From an uncultured Saprospiraceae bacterium (GTDB lineage Bacteria; Bacteroidota; Bacteroidia; Chitinophagales; Saprospiraceae), in the NCBI GenBank assembly GCA_937942435.1, contig CALDEM010000016.1:62001-126000 (forward strand): a DNA stretch of 64,000 nucleotides, read 5' to 3'. The position numbers and the translations under genes were made by a program. Position 1 is the stretch's first letter, and each line of letters opens with the position of its first letter. A model generated the notes under the pieces. It worked only from the letters and a program-made list of their open reading frames with translations. It did no database searches and was not told the origin of the DNA. Positions 1 through 9,293 of this stretch are shown here, one piece after another.

Positions 1-29
1 TAATCTATATCTTATAGATCGTTTGACGT

Positions 30-410
30 TTAGTAGCGATTGCCACGGCCGCCTCCGCCGCCGTAACCTCCACCGCCGCCGTAGCCTCCGCCACCGCCGC
101 GACCACCACGTCCGCCGCCGCCGCCGTAGCCACCGCCACGACCACCACGTCCGCCGCCACCTCCACCACCTGGTGGATTAGCTTTCTTCACTACTATCTC
201 ACGACCGTCTAACTCTGTCTCATTTAGTGATGCAATAGCTTTTTCAGCTTCTTCGTCATTGGGCATTTCAACAAAACCAAATCCCTTAGATCTGCCAGTC
301 TCCCTGTCCATAATAATTTTAACTGAGTCAAGATCTCCAAAAGGCTCAAATAAGCTTCTTAACTCGTCCTCGGCTGTGTCGTATGACAACCTAGCAACAA
401 AAATATTCAT
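30..410 (-). CDS. RRM RNA-binding protein with glycine/RGG-rich tail
   Basis: A 126-residue single-RRM protein. RNP2 is IFVARL near residues 3-8 and RNP1 is KGFGFVEM at 42-49, both with the aromatic residues that stack on RNA bases. From about residue 80 to the end the chain is almost only Gly with Arg and Tyr (RGG and GGGYGG units), a disordered RNA-binding tail. The family (cyanobacterial Rbp-like and Bacteroidota RRM proteins) acts in the cytoplasm as RNA chaperones, often cold-induced; cold induction is inferred here. The gene stands alone and diverges from the dynamin-like gene. The GC-rich tail contrasts with the AT-rich surroundings because Gly codons are repeated, so it need not mean transfer. 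Confidence 0.93.
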   Translation of the reverse strand: MNIFVARLSYDTAEDELRSLFEPFGDLDSVKIIMDRETGRSKGFGFVEMPNDEEAEKAIASLNETELDGREIVVKKANPPGGGGGGGRGGRGGGYGGGGGRGGRGGGGGYGGGGGYGGGGGRGNRY

Positions 411-716
411 ATTGATAATTAAAAAATAAAAAAAATAGTCCTAGTGCACTATGTAATGACTCGTGAGATAAAAAAATCTATGATAATAATACACTCGTGC
501 ACTACGAACTTACGACTAATAAATGACCCTGAGCGGTAGAATGTTCCCAGTTCTCCATTTTTTTTTCATAATCGTATGACATTTTATCATAATGTGTTAA
601 AAAGATGATACAAGTAGGCTCTACATATATATAAATGACTTAGTACATTCTTCAACGTCATATGTTGGTAAGTAGAAGATATATTACCTTCGGTCCACTT
701 GCTCAAAGCAAAAATA
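411..716. other. Divergent intergenic region with repeated GTGCACTA
   Basis: This 306-base spacer lies between two divergent genes and must hold both promoters. It is very AT-rich with A/T homopolymer runs. The octamer GTGCACTA occurs at 444-451, where it forms the perfect palindrome TAGTGCACTA (442-451), and again at 497-504, 53 bases away. The copies could be a regulator site for the RNA-binding protein gene; that is inference. I see no open frame here that resembles a protein. Confidence 0.4.
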
Positions 717-2450
717 ATGGGAACCATATCACAACATACTATAGGTGAGATCAAGGAGTCTGTAGCTCTATTAACTAATGATTTCATTCGCCTGACCAAC
801 GAGATCGGTCATGAAGAGTTACATCAGACAGCCAATGATCTGATGCAGCATGTAAATGATCCCTTTTTGTTTGTGATTGTAGGCGAGGTCAAAGCTGGAA
901 AAAGCAGTTTTATCAATGCTTTACTCGAAACAAAAAAGGATATCTGTAAGGTAGCTCCCTCACCCATGACTGATACCATCCAACAGATACTATATGGTGC
1001 TAATGAGAGTGAGACAATCGTCAATAGCTATCTTAAGAAGATATATCAACCAGTTGAGATTCTAAAACAGATATGTATCGTCGACACGCCAGGTACTAAT
1101 ACGATCATAGATCACCATCAAGAGATAACAGAGCGGTTTGTACCTGCAGCAGATCTTATCGTCTTCGTATTTGAAGCAAAGAACCCATATCGAGAATCAT
1201 CATGGAAGTTCTTCGATTATATCAATGCCGAGTGGTGGAAGAAGGTCATATTCGTTCTTCAGCAGAAAGACTTGATAGATGACGGCGATTTAGAGATAAA
1301 CAAAAAAGGAGTTGAAGATCAAGCAAGAAGAAAAGGTATCCGTGAGCCTAAAGTATTTTGCGTAAGCGCTAAGATCGAACAGAGTGAACAAAAAGAACAT
1401 AGTGGATATCAAGCACTCCGCTCATATATCGATGATAATATCTTAGAAGGTAAAGCACCTATACTCAAGCAGCAAAACAATCTAAATACGCTACTCAACA
1501 TTAAATCGAAGATCCAAAACGGACTTGAGCTAAGGAAAGAACAATATGATGCAGATGTCAACTTCCGTGATGACATCAAAGAAACACTTACAACTCAAGA
1601 ATCCAAATCTGCCAAACAGGTTGATATACTGGTTGAAAATCTGGTAGCTGAGTATGACAATGTAACGAGACCAAAGCTTGATGATATCAAAGATGGCCTA
1701 GGCTTTGTGAAGATGGTCGGACGGTCGTTTGGTTCGACCTTTGGGATGAAAGAAAGCCCAAAGACTTGGCTTAATCAGATCTTGGATGACATGGAGAAGG
1801 ATCTTAATACTCGACTCAAGAACAAACTTGATGACGGCGTTATAGATATAGCCGATAGTATCCAACAGATGGGTAAGATCGTTGACCTCAAGCTAAGAAA
1901 CAGTAAAACAATACTAAAGGACGATCATGAGATCTTTAGCAATATAGCAGAACGAAGAGCCAATGTGCTTAAAGAGCTTCAGCAGTCTTTCTCCAGCTTC
2001 CTTAATGACAGCAAGAACTTCTATGACAAAGAGCTCGCTAAGTCATCCGAGTCGATATCGCCTAATCTTGCAGCAGCCGGTGGTATAGCAGCTGTAGGTG
2101 TCATTATAGCAACAATTACTAACGGGATGGTCTTTGATATAACAGGAGGTGTCTTAACAACTGCAGGGTTAATATTTGCTGGGGTTTCGATTGGCTTTAA
2201 GCGTAGAAAGATCATCCGTGAGTTTACAGAAGAGATTAATCGAGGACGTGACAAGTTTAATACTCAAGTAAATGAAAGCTTGAAGTCGTACATAGCGAAG
2301 ATCAAGGATCGTATCAACGATAACTTTGTAAAGTTTGATAAGCACCTCGAAAAAGAGGGTGAAGATATCTCCAGGTTCTCTTCAGAACTCGATACAATAG
2401 AAGGCAAAATAAAATCCATAGATGAAGACATATCTGGGCTTATAGCTTAG
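717..2450 (+). CDS. Dynamin-like GTPase (bacterial DLP family)
   Basis: A 577-residue protein with an N-terminal dynamin-type GTPase domain. G1 is GEVKAGKS at about 56-63, G3 is DTPG at about 123-126 and the G4-like motif is QQKD at about 182-185. A long helical middle region follows. A hydrophobic double segment rich in Gly and Ala lies near residues 451-495, then a charged coiled-coil tail. Bacterial dynamin-like proteins use such a hydrophobic paddle to bind or remodel membrane. I chose the ATG at 717; a TTG six codons upstream is in frame but less likely. It is unusual in standing alone, since many bacterial dynamins come as adjacent pairs. The substrate membrane and role (membrane repair, vesiculation or phage resistance) cannot be told from sequence. 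Confidence 0.88.
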   Translation: MGTISQHTIGEIKESVALLTNDFIRLTNEIGHEELHQTANDLMQHVNDPFLFVIVGEVKAGKSSFINALLETKKDICKVAPSPMTDTIQQILYGANESETIVNSYLKKIYQPVEILKQICIVDTPGTNTIIDHHQEITERFVPAADLIVFVFEAKNPYRESSWKFFDYINAEWWKKVIFVLQQKDLIDDGDLEINKKGVEDQARRKGIREPKVFCVSAKIEQSEQKEHSGYQALRSYIDDNILEGKAPILKQQNNLNTLLNIKSKIQNGLELRKEQYDADVNFRDDIKETLTTQESKSAKQVDILVENLVAEYDNVTRPKLDDIKDGLGFVKMVGRSFGSTFGMKESPKTWLNQILDDMEKDLNTRLKNKLDDGVIDIADSIQQMGKIVDLKLRNSKTILKDDHEIFSNIAERRANVLKELQQSFSSFLNDSKNFYDKELAKSSESISPNLAAAGGIAAVGVIIATITNGMVFDITGGVLTTAGLIFAGVSIGFKRRKIIREFTEEINRGRDKFNTQVNESLKSYIAKIKDRINDNFVKFDKHLEKEGEDISRFSSELDTIEGKIKSIDEDISGLIA

Positions 2451-2580
2451 TAAAATCTTTTCGACAGATTTAGGAGATTTTTTGATCCTTACAGGGTGAC
2501 TTGAGAATGAAGAATACGTCTCAATATTACAAGCGCTTCGGATGGAGCCTTAAAGATTTTTTTTGGTTGATGCAGTGATT

Positions 2581-2616
2581 GGAGGCCTACTCTTTCAGAG
2601 TGGGTCTCCTTATTTT
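2581..2616 (+). terminator. Strong hairpin terminator after dynamin-like gene
   Basis: GGAGGCCTACTCT (2581-2593), loop TTC, then AGAGTGGGTCTCC (2597-2609) form a 13-pair stem with two G-U wobbles, followed by TTATTTT. It lies 131 bases past the GTPase stop and 57 bases before the next ATG, so it should separate the two transcripts. A weaker candidate, AAATCT/AGATTT with a later T-run, sits at about 2454-2485. Confidence 0.75.
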
Positions 2617-2665
2617 GTGGACTCAATGTTATTCATAGGTATTTATGAATTTGTTTATTTGCCTT

Positions 2666-3394
2666 ATGGATTTAAAATCATCAAGTTATCTTCTTCGCTA
2701 CGTACTCTTTTGTTTATTGTTCTTATTGCTTGCATGTACAGATGATGAAGAGCAAGAAAATAATACTAATGGTCTTACTGAGTTTCAACAAGAGACCATC
2801 GACTACTTCGCAGATGTTGCTTTAGGATTTGAGTTTGGTGGCGCTTCGTTGATCACTCGCAAATGGAATGAAGACATATTGATAAGTGTGTCAGGTGAAA
2901 TGCCAGATTATTTAATAGATGAACTAAATGATGTGATAAGTGACCTGAATGAACTTATTACTGATGGCGTTACTATCTCCATCGCAGAAGGATCTCAGAC
3001 TCCCAACTTTTCAGTCTTCTTTGGATCTGGTGGTGCTTATGCAAATCTAAATCCGAATGCAGCAGCTTTTGTAGCTGATAACAGAGGCCTGTTTTTTGTT
3101 GATTGGGATGCACGTCAAAATATCAATTATGCGAACATGTACGTTGATACTGAACTCATAGAAGAGGTATTTCAATTGCACTTGCTCAGAGAAGAGTTAA
3201 CTCAATCATTAGGATTGGCTATGGATAGGATAGAGTTTCCGGAAAGCATATTTCAAACCACATGGACTTCTACAACAGAGTATGCTGAGATCGATAAAGA
3301 GTTGATCCGACTTCTCTACCATCCAGATGTAACTTCTGGTCTCAATGAAGAACAACTGAGAAAAGTGCTAACAGAGATACTGTCCAACGAATAA
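2666..3394 (+). CDS. Putative lipoprotein of unknown function
   Basis: A protein of about 242 residues with a classical lipoprotein signal: a short charged n-region, a Leu-rich core and a lipobox LLLAC, followed by an acidic, Asn-rich linker (TDDEEQEN) typical of Bacteroidota lipoproteins. I prefer the ATG at 2666; an upstream in-frame ATG at 2645 would lengthen the n-region. The mature part is acidic with alternating predicted helices and a Gly/Ser/Ala stretch near the middle. It has no motif I recognise; a DUF4843- or DUF2927-like lipoprotein is possible but unproved. It converges with the transporter gene that follows, with only 6 bases between the two stops. Confidence 0.75.
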   Translation: MDLKSSSYLLRYVLFCLLFLLLACTDDEEQENNTNGLTEFQQETIDYFADVALGFEFGGASLITRKWNEDILISVSGEMPDYLIDELNDVISDLNELITDGVTISIAEGSQTPNFSVFFGSGGAYANLNPNAAAFVADNRGLFFVDWDARQNINYANMYVDTELIEEVFQLHLLREELTQSLGLAMDRIEFPESIFQTTWTSTTEYAEIDKELIRLLYHPDVTSGLNEEQLRKVLTEILSNE

Positions 3395-3400
3395 GCAATC

Positions 3401-4249
3401 CTACTTTCCTTTTACGGCTTTTACAATTACAATTAGAATGATAATGGCTCCTCCTATCATGGTACGAGTAGTCGGTACTTCATTCAAAAAGAGATAACCT
3501 AATGTGATGCCAAATACTGGCACTATACACGCTAAGATACTTGCAGTTGTTGCATTGTAATAAGATACACCTCTTAAAAATAGCGTGTGACCGATCGCCG
3601 TTGTGATCAATCCTAACATGATGAGTCCCGCCCATTGGGAGTTATCTATCTCAACAGGGAAGAAGTATAAGGCAGGAGAAAGAAGAATCGTAACAATTAC
3701 TAATTGATACATCATGACTGTAGTCCCATTGTACTCCTTACTAATGTCAACCAACCATATATTTCTAATACTATAAGCGAATGCTGAGAGCAATCCAAGA
3801 GCTACTGCTAGCTTCATCTGATCAGTAATCTCAAATGGTGGTGCTATTATGTAGACGGCAAACAAAGCAGCCATCGCTAATGAGATATCAAATAGAGGAA
3901 TCCGTTCTCTCTTCCAGATCGGTTCTATAATCGCTGTCATAGCTGGAAATGTATATAGTGTCATCAAGCCAATCGAGACATTAGAATAGTCCAATGCATA
4001 AAAGTATGTCAACCAATGAATCGCCAACAATACAGACGACCCGATCATGGTTATACGATGCTTACTCCAATCTATAACCGCCTCAATCTTAAGTAGTCTC
4101 ACAATTAGAAAAAGACAGATCACTGCGATGATACATCGCCACAGAGTTGCAACTGTAGAGTTAATAGTAAGGTATCTACCTAATACTCCTGATGAGCTAA
4201 TTGCGAGAATTCCTAAATTGAATTCTAAAAATCGAAACTTACTATTCAT
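3401..4249 (-). CDS. EamA/DMT-family inner-membrane transporter
   Basis: A 282-residue protein with about ten hydrophobic segments arranged as two repeated five-helix halves, the EamA (drug/metabolite transporter) architecture. Signature positions include SSSGVLGRY in helix 1, the Trp-Arg pair in helix 2 and GxxIGHTLFLRG-like and ASIxACIVPV-like stretches in the second half. These proteins export or import small metabolites such as amino acids; the substrate is unknown. Its ATG overlaps the stop of the upstream symporter gene (TAATG at 4247-4251), so translation is probably coupled and the gene is the last of a three-gene minus operon. Confidence 0.88.
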   Translation of the reverse strand: MNSKFRFLEFNLGILAISSSGVLGRYLTINSTVATLWRCIIAVICLFLIVRLLKIEAVIDWSKHRITMIGSSVLLAIHWLTYFYALDYSNVSIGLMTLYTFPAMTAIIEPIWKRERIPLFDISLAMAALFAVYIIAPPFEITDQMKLAVALGLLSAFAYSIRNIWLVDISKEYNGTTVMMYQLVIVTILLSPALYFFPVEIDNSQWAGLIMLGLITTAIGHTLFLRGVSYYNATTASILACIVPVFGITLGYLFLNEVPTTRTMIGGAIIILIVIVKAVKGK

Positions 4250-5979
4250 TAATGTGCACTAGCCGCTCCTGAGCCTTTAGGTATGCGTATATTCTCTACT
4301 AAAGCTTGTACCGACGCCGGCGGCGGTGGCGTAAGTCTACTTACTACAAGTGATACGACCAGATTGAGTAGCATACCAATTGTACCTATACCTTCTGGGC
4401 TTATATCCCACAAGTACTTTTCTGGATGACCTACTCCCCCACCAAACTTAAAATAGATGATATAAGAGGCAGTCGATACAAGGCCAATGATCATACCGGT
4501 TACTGCTCCTTGCATATTCATTCGTTTATCAAATATGCCTAAGATGATAGCTGGAAAAAAAGATGACGCCGCGAGTCCAAATGCAAAAGCGACTATTGCT
4601 GCTACATAATCGGGAGGGTTGTAGCCTGCATATCCCGCTACTATTACGGCTGCTGCAATAGCGATTCTTGCAGATCTAAGTTCACTCTTTTCAGAGATAT
4701 TGGGTCTCAACCACTTCTTTAGCAAGTCATGAGAGATAGAAGTAGAGATTACAAGAAGTAATCCCGCTGCAGTTGATAGCGCAGCAGCAAGACCACCAGC
4801 TACCACCAAGGCAATTACCCAATCTGGAAGATTCGCAATTTCAGGATTGGCCATCACAATGATATCTCTATCTATGCTTAGCTCATTACCTTTCCAACCT
4901 TTAGGATTAGCAACTTCATTTACGTAAGTGGTGTTCTGATCATTATAGTACTGTATCAGACCATCACCATTTTTATCTTCAAAACCTAAAAGCCCCGTCG
5001 TCTCCCAACTCTTAAACCAAGCTGGGACTTGATCGTAAGGTTGGTTATCAACAGTCTCAATTAGATTGGTTCTTGCAAATACTGCAACAGCGGGAGCAGT
5101 CGTATATAGAATGGCTATGAAGAGCAATGCCCATCCAGCTGATATCCGAGCGTCTTTTACCTTAGGTACCGTAAAGAATCTTACAATCACATGAGGCAGA
5201 CCTGCAGTCCCGAGCATCAAGGCAGCAGTGACACAAAAGAGATCTATCCTAGGTTTGTTTCCAGAGGTATATTCATGAAAGCCCAAGTCGATAGAGACTT
5301 GGTTAATCTTATCGAGCAATGAGGTCCCATCTGCAAGCTCCCCTCCCATGCCTATCTGAGGGATCGGGTGATTAACCATCTGTAGAGATATAAAGATAGC
5401 TGGAACTGTAAATGCAAATATCAAAACACAAAACTGAACAACTTGTGTATATGTTATCCCTTTCATCCCGCCAAGCACAGCATAGAAAAAGACAATGCAA
5501 ACACCAATGATCACACCAGTGCCAAAATCGACATTAAGAAATCTAGAAAAGGCCACTCCTACCCCTTTCATCTGCCCCACAACATAAGTGAACGAGACAA
5601 AAAGAGCACATATGACTGCTACGACCCTTGCCGTCTGACTATAATATCTATCACCGATAAAATCTGGCACTGTGAACTTGCCAAACTTTCTCAGGTAAGG
5701 TGCCAAGAGTAAGGCCAGTAAAACATATCCACCTGTCCACCCCAATAGATACTGAGATCCATCAAATCCAAGAAAGGATATTAATCCAGCCATAGATAAA
5801 AAAGAAGCTGCTGACATCCAGTCTGCAGCAGTCGCCATACCATTGAGAACAGGATGGACACCTCCACCTGCCACATAAAACTCCTTGGTAGAACCAGCTC
5901 GCGACCATATCGCAACGCCGATGTATATCATAAATGTAAGACCAACAATAACGTAAGTCCAGATCTGTAGTGATGTCAT
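4249..5979 (-). CDS. Sodium:solute symporter, large subunit (SSSF/ActP-like)
   Basis: A 576-residue integral membrane protein of the SSS family with about 13 helices. The region FYVAGGGVHPVLNGMATAAD and the following AASFLSMAG match the Na+-site start of acetate/monocarboxylate-type symporters. A long periplasmic insert with an acidic DKNGDG-type turn lies near residues 325-375. It belongs with the subgroup that needs a separate small subunit, encoded directly upstream, like the VC_2705 family. Likely substrates are acetate, propionate or another short carboxylate (family knowledge; not decidable here). Sodium coupling is inferred from the family. The stop overlaps the next gene start by one base. 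Confidence 0.9.
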   Translation of the reverse strand: MTSLQIWTYVIVGLTFMIYIGVAIWSRAGSTKEFYVAGGGVHPVLNGMATAADWMSAASFLSMAGLISFLGFDGSQYLLGWTGGYVLLALLLAPYLRKFGKFTVPDFIGDRYYSQTARVVAVICALFVSFTYVVGQMKGVGVAFSRFLNVDFGTGVIIGVCIVFFYAVLGGMKGITYTQVVQFCVLIFAFTVPAIFISLQMVNHPIPQIGMGGELADGTSLLDKINQVSIDLGFHEYTSGNKPRIDLFCVTAALMLGTAGLPHVIVRFFTVPKVKDARISAGWALLFIAILYTTAPAVAVFARTNLIETVDNQPYDQVPAWFKSWETTGLLGFEDKNGDGLIQYYNDQNTTYVNEVANPKGWKGNELSIDRDIIVMANPEIANLPDWVIALVVAGGLAAALSTAAGLLLVISTSISHDLLKKWLRPNISEKSELRSARIAIAAAVIVAGYAGYNPPDYVAAIVAFAFGLAASSFFPAIILGIFDKRMNMQGAVTGMIIGLVSTASYIIYFKFGGGVGHPEKYLWDISPEGIGTIGMLLNLVVSLVVSRLTPPPPASVQALVENIRIPKGSGAASAH

Positions 5980-6002
5980 CTCAGCAATCCATGTTTTGTT
6001 TG

Positions 6003-6254
6003 TTAATCTTCTTCAACTCCAAATCTCTTGTCCAATCGATTCATGAGATAGACATATACAAAAATCAGAACGACAAAGACATAAATCGCACCTTGTTGCG
6101 CAAACCAAAATCCCAGTGGAAAACCTCCTATCTCAACCTCATTGAGTTGATCAGCAAAGATGATCCCAAACCCATAAGAGACGATAAACCAGATTGTAAG
6201 TAAGATGGCGAGATATCTGAGGTTGATCTGCCAGTAGCGCTTGTTAGAATCCAC
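6003..6254 (-). CDS. DUF4212 small subunit of sodium:solute symporter
   Basis: An 83-residue protein with two transmembrane helices. The N-terminal RYWQINLRYLAILL pattern, the short loop with GGFPLGFWFAQQGA and the charged C-terminus (NRLDKRFGVEED) are hallmarks of DUF4212, the small partner of SSS symporters. It lies 23 bases upstream of the large subunit, which fixes the functional assignment. It is the first gene of the operon with the symporter and the EamA transporter. Confidence 0.92.
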   Translation of the reverse strand: MDSNKRYWQINLRYLAILLTIWFIVSYGFGIIFADQLNEVEIGGFPLGFWFAQQGAIYVFVVLIFVYVYLMNRLDKRFGVEED

Positions 6255-6387
6255 GTAGTTGGTTTTGAACCTTTAATGTAAGCATAGTCTTTTTGCCTAA
6301 GGACTATTGGGGCAGCTTATTAGCTAAGCTAAAGAGATTATTACGTTTATTCGCACGAGAAAAGCATCACTAAAAGGAAGGGGATGA

Positions 6388-7011
6388 CTATTTGTAGTCT
6401 GCTATGGATATGGTCTGGGTGCATTGTTGCAGATCGCGAGCTTCATTAGAGGATATGATTACAGTTCTTTCTGCTTTGTGGTTGTCGATCAGAGCGTATA
6501 ACCATTCTAATGAAGACTCATCCAGATAAGAGCCAGGTTCATCTAACAGTAAAATATCAGTATCAGATAAAATAGAAAGTGCCAAACCAATCCTTTGCAC
6601 TTGACCACTACTCAATGAATCTATCCTTCTTGTGTGGGGTAAAGAAAGACTTAGCATGTCAAAGAACTCATCCCTGGACAAACCCGCTCTGAGTTTTTTA
6701 AACTTGAGATAGTAATTAACCATCTCTTTGATGGTCAGCTCACTGACAAGGCTTACATGTGGCCCCCACAGGCTTACACTTTTATAAATGTCATCTTTAG
6801 AAACATTTGTGTCTTTGTTATATTTGTAAGTAACAGTACCTACTGTTGGCGAGAGATATCCGGCTATCATTTTTACAAGTGTAGACTTGCCTGAGCCATT
6901 AGAACCTTTGAGGCCGTATATATTGTTATTGACAAATTGGTAAGTTACGTTGCGTAAGATCCATTCGTTAGTGTATCTCTTGCTCACCTTGTGTAGATCA
7001 ATAATCATCAC
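6388..7011 (-). CDS. ABC transporter ATP-binding protein (CcmA-like size)
   Basis: A 207-residue stand-alone ABC ATPase. Walker A is GSNGSGKST at 36-44, the signature is LSSGQ at 133-137, Walker B is ILLLDEP at 153-159 and an H-loop-like Ser-Ser-Asn follows (IISSNEA). The switch His is thus replaced by Asn or Ser, as in some CcmA-like ATPases. It overlaps the end of lpxA by 14 bases and is the last gene of the lipid A operon. No permease is encoded beside it; Bacteroidota commonly carry such an ATPase after lpxA. A role in envelope biogenesis is inferred from position only. Confidence 0.88.
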   Translation of the reverse strand: MMIIDLHKVSKRYTNEWILRNVTYQFVNNNIYGLKGSNGSGKSTLVKMIAGYLSPTVGTVTYKYNKDTNVSKDDIYKSVSLWGPHVSLVSELTIKEMVNYYLKFKKLRAGLSRDEFFDMLSLSLPHTRRIDSLSSGQVQRIGLALSILSDTDILLLDEPGSYLDESSLEWLYALIDNHKAERTVIISSNEARDLQQCTQTISIADYK

Positions 7012-7798
7012 TACTCATTTGTCTAAATCCGCGGATGATTCCTTTCTCGCTTTTGGCAATAAATTCTAATATCTCATCTTTGATTAAGCTATCGTCTATC
7101 TCATTATTAACTCTTCTGAGTCCGATAGACAAGTTGTTGTGCTTTACAAAAAGGATGCGATAGATATCGTTAATCTTTCTAATTGTATCATTGGCAAAAT
7201 CTCTTCTTTTCAGCCCTATCTTATTAACGCCTATATAGGAAAGCGGTTCTCTTGCCACTCTGATGTAAGGAGGCACATCTTTTCTTACGAGTGTACCACC
7301 ACCTATGAAAGAGTGATCACCAATCTTTACAAATTGTTGTACGGCCGTCATACCACCCACTATAGCATAAGCACCTATATATACATGTCCTGCTAATTGA
7401 ACATTGTTGGCAAGGACGGCATACTCGTCAACTAAACAATCATGGGCTACGTGCGCATACGCCATGATTAGGGCTCCTCTTTTTATCTGCGTGACACCTG
7501 TAGCACGTGTCCCTCTGTTGATGGTACAGTATTCGCGAATGGTTACGTCATCGGATATTTCTAAATACGTTTTCTCATCTTTAAACTTCAAATCTTGAGA
7601 ATCACCTCCGACGATAGCACCTTGAAAAATCTTACAATTAGCACCAATCTTAGTACCACTCTTGATACATGCCTGTGAGCCTATCCAAGTACCATCTCCG
7701 ATTATAACATCGGATTCTATAGTCACAAAAGGATCAATGACTACACCTTCTCCTATCTGAGCATCTGGATGTATGATGGCGTGCGCTCGCGCTGACAT
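6998..7798 (-). CDS. lpxA: UDP-N-acetylglucosamine O-acyltransferase LpxA
   Basis: A 266-residue left-handed parallel beta-helix acyltransferase that transfers an R-3-hydroxyacyl group from ACP to UDP-GlcNAc, the first step of lipid A synthesis in the cytoplasm. Hexapeptide repeats run through the first 190 residues (IHPDAQIGEGVVIDPFV onward). The catalytic-His region AHVAHDC and the GGMTAVQQFVKIG segment match LpxA, and the C-terminal helical bundle RDFANDTIRKI is present. The length equals the family norm (about 262). The ATG overlaps the lpxC-fabZ stop as TAATG (7796-7800), implying translational coupling. Confidence 0.97.
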   Translation of the reverse strand: MSARAHAIIHPDAQIGEGVVIDPFVTIESDVIIGDGTWIGSQACIKSGTKIGANCKIFQGAIVGGDSQDLKFKDEKTYLEISDDVTIREYCTINRGTRATGVTQIKRGALIMAYAHVAHDCLVDEYAVLANNVQLAGHVYIGAYAIVGGMTAVQQFVKIGDHSFIGGGTLVRKDVPPYIRVAREPLSYIGVNKIGLKRRDFANDTIRKINDIYRILFVKHNNLSIGLRRVNNEIDDSLIKDEILEFIAKSEKGIIRGFRQMSSDDY

Positions 7799-9207
7799 TA
7801 GAGTGTGTTGCGATTGACAATCTGTGCTGTTAGCTCACCCTCAGATACAATCTTATCGCCTACATAAGCGGTACCTTGCATCTGAACTATCCCTCTTCTA
7901 ATAGGCGCTAATAATTCTAATTTCAAAATCAATGTATCACCAGGCAGTACTTTGTTTTTGAACTTTACATTGTCCATCTTCAAAAAGTAGGTATCCCATT
8001 CTGAAGGGTTCTCAACATTGTGTAAAGCGAGGATGCCACCTGTCTGCGCCAGTGCTTCCATCTGCAGGACACCAGGAAAAACAGGATTGCCTGGGAAGTG
8101 TCCTTGGAACAAACCTTCATTAAATGTTACATTCTTTATACCAACGACCTTATTGTCAGTAAGCTCTATTATTTTATCTACAAGCAAGAAGGGATATCTA
8201 TGTGGTAGAAATCCTTGTATATCCAAGACATCATGAAGGGGCGCCACTGCTGGGTCATACTTAGGTTTACCTTTTAATTTTACACTCTTTTGAAACAGCG
8301 GTTTCAAATGCTTAACCAAAGCGGCATTGCCAGTATGACCAGGTTTTTTAGCAATTACTTTTGCCTTGAGTCTACACCCAAGTAAAGATAGATCACCGAT
8401 CAGATCAAGCGCTTTGTGCCTGGCTAGCTCATTACTATATTGTAATTGATGCCCTCTTTTAAACTGGGCAAGAATCTCATCTTTGTCGGGTCTGTCCAAC
8501 AAAGTTAAAGCGTGCTCTAACTCTTGCTGTGCACCATCACCTGATGAGATCAATACAGCATTGTCTAAACTGCCACCCTTGATTAAGTCTCGCTTACATA
8601 ACTCCTCGAGCTCAGAAGTAAGCACAAAGGTTCTGGCATCTGCTATATCTCCAAACTCATCAGACTCAGCATATGATGCATGCTGACCTCCTATATCATA
8701 TTTGTCGTATGATAGGATCACATCGACGACTAACTCATCATGTGGCATAACTATGTACGATGCTCCAGACTCAGGATCATCAAAAGTGACAATCTCTTCT
8801 ACAGACCAATCTTTAAGATACTTTGCATCTTGGTTGACGACATGTTTTTTAAGCTCCTTATAAAATGGGCCTGCACTACCATCAAGTATTGGAAGTTCAT
8901 CTCCAGATAATTGTATCTCAGCATTGGTTATACCAGCTCCCCAGATAGCGGCAAGAAGGTGCTCTACGGTACCCATACTGTCCTCTCCTCTTGAAAGGTC
9001 AGTACTGCGATCTGTTGAAGTGACGTACTTGATATCTGCGATGAGTAGCTTTTCTGCGTCTCTATCTACTCTTTTGAACTTGATACCAAAATCCACCGCT
9101 GCAGGCGCAACAGTAACTGTAGTTTCTTGTCCGCTATGCAAACCAACTCCTTTCCATGTAATAGACTGATCTACAGTTGATTGCATCTTAGTATTGGGTT
9201 CTGACAT
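7798..9207 (-). CDS. lpxC-fabZ: Bifunctional LpxC deacetylase / FabZ dehydratase
   Basis: A 469-residue fusion. Residues 1 to about 305 are LpxC, the zinc UDP-3-O-acyl-GlcNAc deacetylase: E82-H83 (VEHLLAA), H264 and D268 (HKALD) bind the metal and H291 (KPGHTGN) is the acid/base His. Residues about 330-469 are FabZ, the 3-hydroxyacyl-ACP dehydratase, with HRYPFLLVD, H370 (GHFPGNPVFPG) and E384 (MEALAQ). The linker is a short Lys-rich stretch. This fusion is a marker of Bacteroidota and joins lipid A commitment to the fatty-acid branch point in one chain. It sits between lpxD and lpxA. Confidence 0.98.
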   Translation of the reverse strand: MSEPNTKMQSTVDQSITWKGVGLHSGQETTVTVAPAAVDFGIKFKRVDRDAEKLLIADIKYVTSTDRSTDLSRGEDSMGTVEHLLAAIWGAGITNAEIQLSGDELPILDGSAGPFYKELKKHVVNQDAKYLKDWSVEEIVTFDDPESGASYIVMPHDELVVDVILSYDKYDIGGQHASYAESDEFGDIADARTFVLTSELEELCKRDLIKGGSLDNAVLISSGDGAQQELEHALTLLDRPDKDEILAQFKRGHQLQYSNELARHKALDLIGDLSLLGCRLKAKVIAKKPGHTGNAALVKHLKPLFQKSVKLKGKPKYDPAVAPLHDVLDIQGFLPHRYPFLLVDKIIELTDNKVVGIKNVTFNEGLFQGHFPGNPVFPGVLQMEALAQTGGILALHNVENPSEWDTYFLKMDNVKFKNKVLPGDTLILKLELLAPIRRGIVQMQGTAYVGDKIVSEGELTAQIVNRNTL

Positions 9208-9293
9208 ATAGGAATAGGAGTTTTATAGCTGCGCAAATATATAAGAACTTAAGCTATAGCTAAGCTTCTTGTAGACCTAGTTCCGATAGGGGA

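Noticed and set aside
2563-2745. 60-codon frame before the lipoprotein gene
   Set aside because: It overlaps the terminator hairpin and the lipoprotein signal region in another frame.
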